A stretch of 64,000 bases of DNA, from the NCBI RefSeq assembly GCF_958979055.1, contig NC_084886.1, forward strand, positions 43,698,654 through 43,762,653, given 5' to 3'. A model generated the notes under the pieces. That model saw nothing but the letters and a program-made list of their open reading frames with translations. It ran no database searches and had not been told where the DNA came from. Below are positions 63,096 through 64,000 of this stretch, one piece after another. Position 1 is the first letter of the stretch. Each line of letters starts with the position of its first letter. The translations under genes were made by a program, and so were the position numbers. This stretch comes from Alnus glutinosa (lineage: Eukaryota; Streptophyta; Magnoliopsida; Fagales; Betulaceae).

Positions 63096-64000
63096 TCTCT
63101 TTTTTTTTTTATATAAGTAAATGAAATTTTATAAAAGCGTAAAGCGCCCCTCTAAGTACACTGAAAGTATACACAAGGAAACGCTTAAGAAGGCAAAGAA
63201 AAACGAACAAGAAAATCAGAAAAGCTAATAGACACGGGAGACAAAAAAGCCTCCGTCCAAAGATACAACGTATGAAAAAACGAAGCAACAACATTCTCCA
63301 TAGAATTCTCCAAGTCTTCAAAACACCTAATATTTCTCTCCTTCCAAACACACCAAAGAATGCAAATAGGCACCATTTTCCAAACTGCAGCACTCCTTGA
63401 CCTACCCGCCTTCCACCAACAAGCAAATAAATCAACAACTCTCCTAGGCATAACCCAAGACATACCAAACCGAGAAAAGACATGATTCCACAAAGTAGAA
63501 GCCACATCACAATGAAGAAGAAGAAGATGGTCTACAGGTTTTCCATCTCTTTTGCACAAGTAGCATCTATCCACAATGATGATCTTTCGCTTCCTGAGAT
63601 TATCCGCTGTAAGAATCTTTCCAAGGGCTGCCAACCACGCGAAGAATGCCGCCCTCGAAGGAGCCTGAGTCCTCCACACACTCTTCCAAGGGAAATGACT
63701 ACCCTCACAGCCAGCCAAGGAGCTGAAATAGGACTTAACCTTGAACACCCCTTTCTTGGAAGGGACCCACCTAAGCCTATCAGCACGATCTCTACTCGCC
63801 ATGGCTAAATGCAACACATGAAAGAAAGATGCAAAGACACCCACTTCCCAGTCATGCGCCTCTCTAACAAAGCTCACATTCCACTGGATAGAGCCGCCCA
63901 AAACCTCCATATTATCCGCAACAGAAGCATCCTTCATCCGAGCAATACCAAAAAGAATAGGAAAAGCTTCCTTCAACACCCTATCCCCGCACCACAGATT
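63096..64000 (-). mobile_element. LINE ORF2 3' half, same lineage as the 2270 copy
   Basis: Reading leftwards from the window edge, a 264-residue open frame (63979-63185, open at the edge) encodes the end of LINE ORF2. The RT zinc-binding domain is visible as VWRTQAPSRAAFFAWLAALG, DRCYLCKRDGKPVDHLLLLH and the WW-rich CILWCVWKERNIRCFEDL. After the stop come about 90 bases of 3' UTR with GGGGCGCTTTACGCTTTT and a poly(A) (T run at 63101-63110 on the + strand). The frame is intact, so it is a relatively young copy whose 5' part lies beyond the window. Confidence 0.85.

Overview
This is nuclear DNA of a flowering plant, almost certainly a woody eudicot. The genes are intron-rich with canonical GT..AG junctions, the intergenic DNA is AT-rich and full of small inverted-repeat (MITE-like) transposons, LINE and SINE remnants and long homopolymers, and every recognisable protein is closest in architecture to an Arabidopsis-type family. 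The species cannot be fixed from the window alone. There is no sign of prokaryotic or organellar sequence.

Intact or apparently intact genes, left to right: a DNAJC17-like J-domain/RRM protein (+, 14.9-16.6 kb); a YTH-domain m6A reader of the ECT family (+, 21.6-25.7 kb); a single-exon PP2C phosphatase (-, 27.6-28.4 kb); an unrecognised proline- and acid-rich protein with a conserved C-terminal Cys/His/Lys block (+, 30.6-32.0 kb); a DEAD-box RNA helicase of the RH40 type with WW, helicase, RGG and RS regions (-, 34.1-39.8 kb); a mitochondrial carrier of the SLC25A44/At5g15640 type (+, 44.3-49.2 kb); and the 3' end of an importin-beta-like gene (-, 59.9-61.7 kb) that would continue outside the window. 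A 51-residue two-exon reading frame at 55.4-56.2 kb is tentative.

Broken genes: the first 7 kb is a graveyard of fragments. It holds the 3' part of a second DNAJC17 copy, the middle exons of an importin-beta-like gene (same family as the C-terminal exons at 60 kb, opposite strand) and the first exon of an organellar adenylate kinase. A mitochondrial hotdog-fold 3-hydroxyacyl-ACP dehydratase at 51.3-52.5 kb has a frameshift.

Mobile DNA: one LINE lineage recurs, recognised by a shared 3' tail (GCGCCTTACGCTTT...TTACTTATCAAAA). It appears as an internally deleted copy with a 12-bp target duplication (2.3-3.2 kb), as tail-bearing pieces at 0.44-0.90 and 53.2-53.3 kb, and as an ORF2 3' half at the right edge. 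Other LINE pieces lie at 7.4-8.0, 17.9-18.3, 32.4-33.5 and 58.0-59.3 kb. At least a dozen MITE-like inverted-repeat elements are present, three with readable target duplications (TAA, TTTATAA, TTTTGAGTT). Two SINE-like units with A and B boxes lie at 43.9 and 61.2 kb.

The genes do not form a pathway. Four of them (DNAJC17-like, YTH reader, RH40-like helicase, importin-like) belong to RNA processing or nuclear transport, but in a plant genome this is most simply chance neighbourhood. I found no convincing undescribed biological system; the most interesting items are the split importin family pieces, the LINE derivatives, a composite inverted-repeat element that may have captured a host 5' exon, and a perfect 21-bp inverted repeat downstream of the carrier stop codon.
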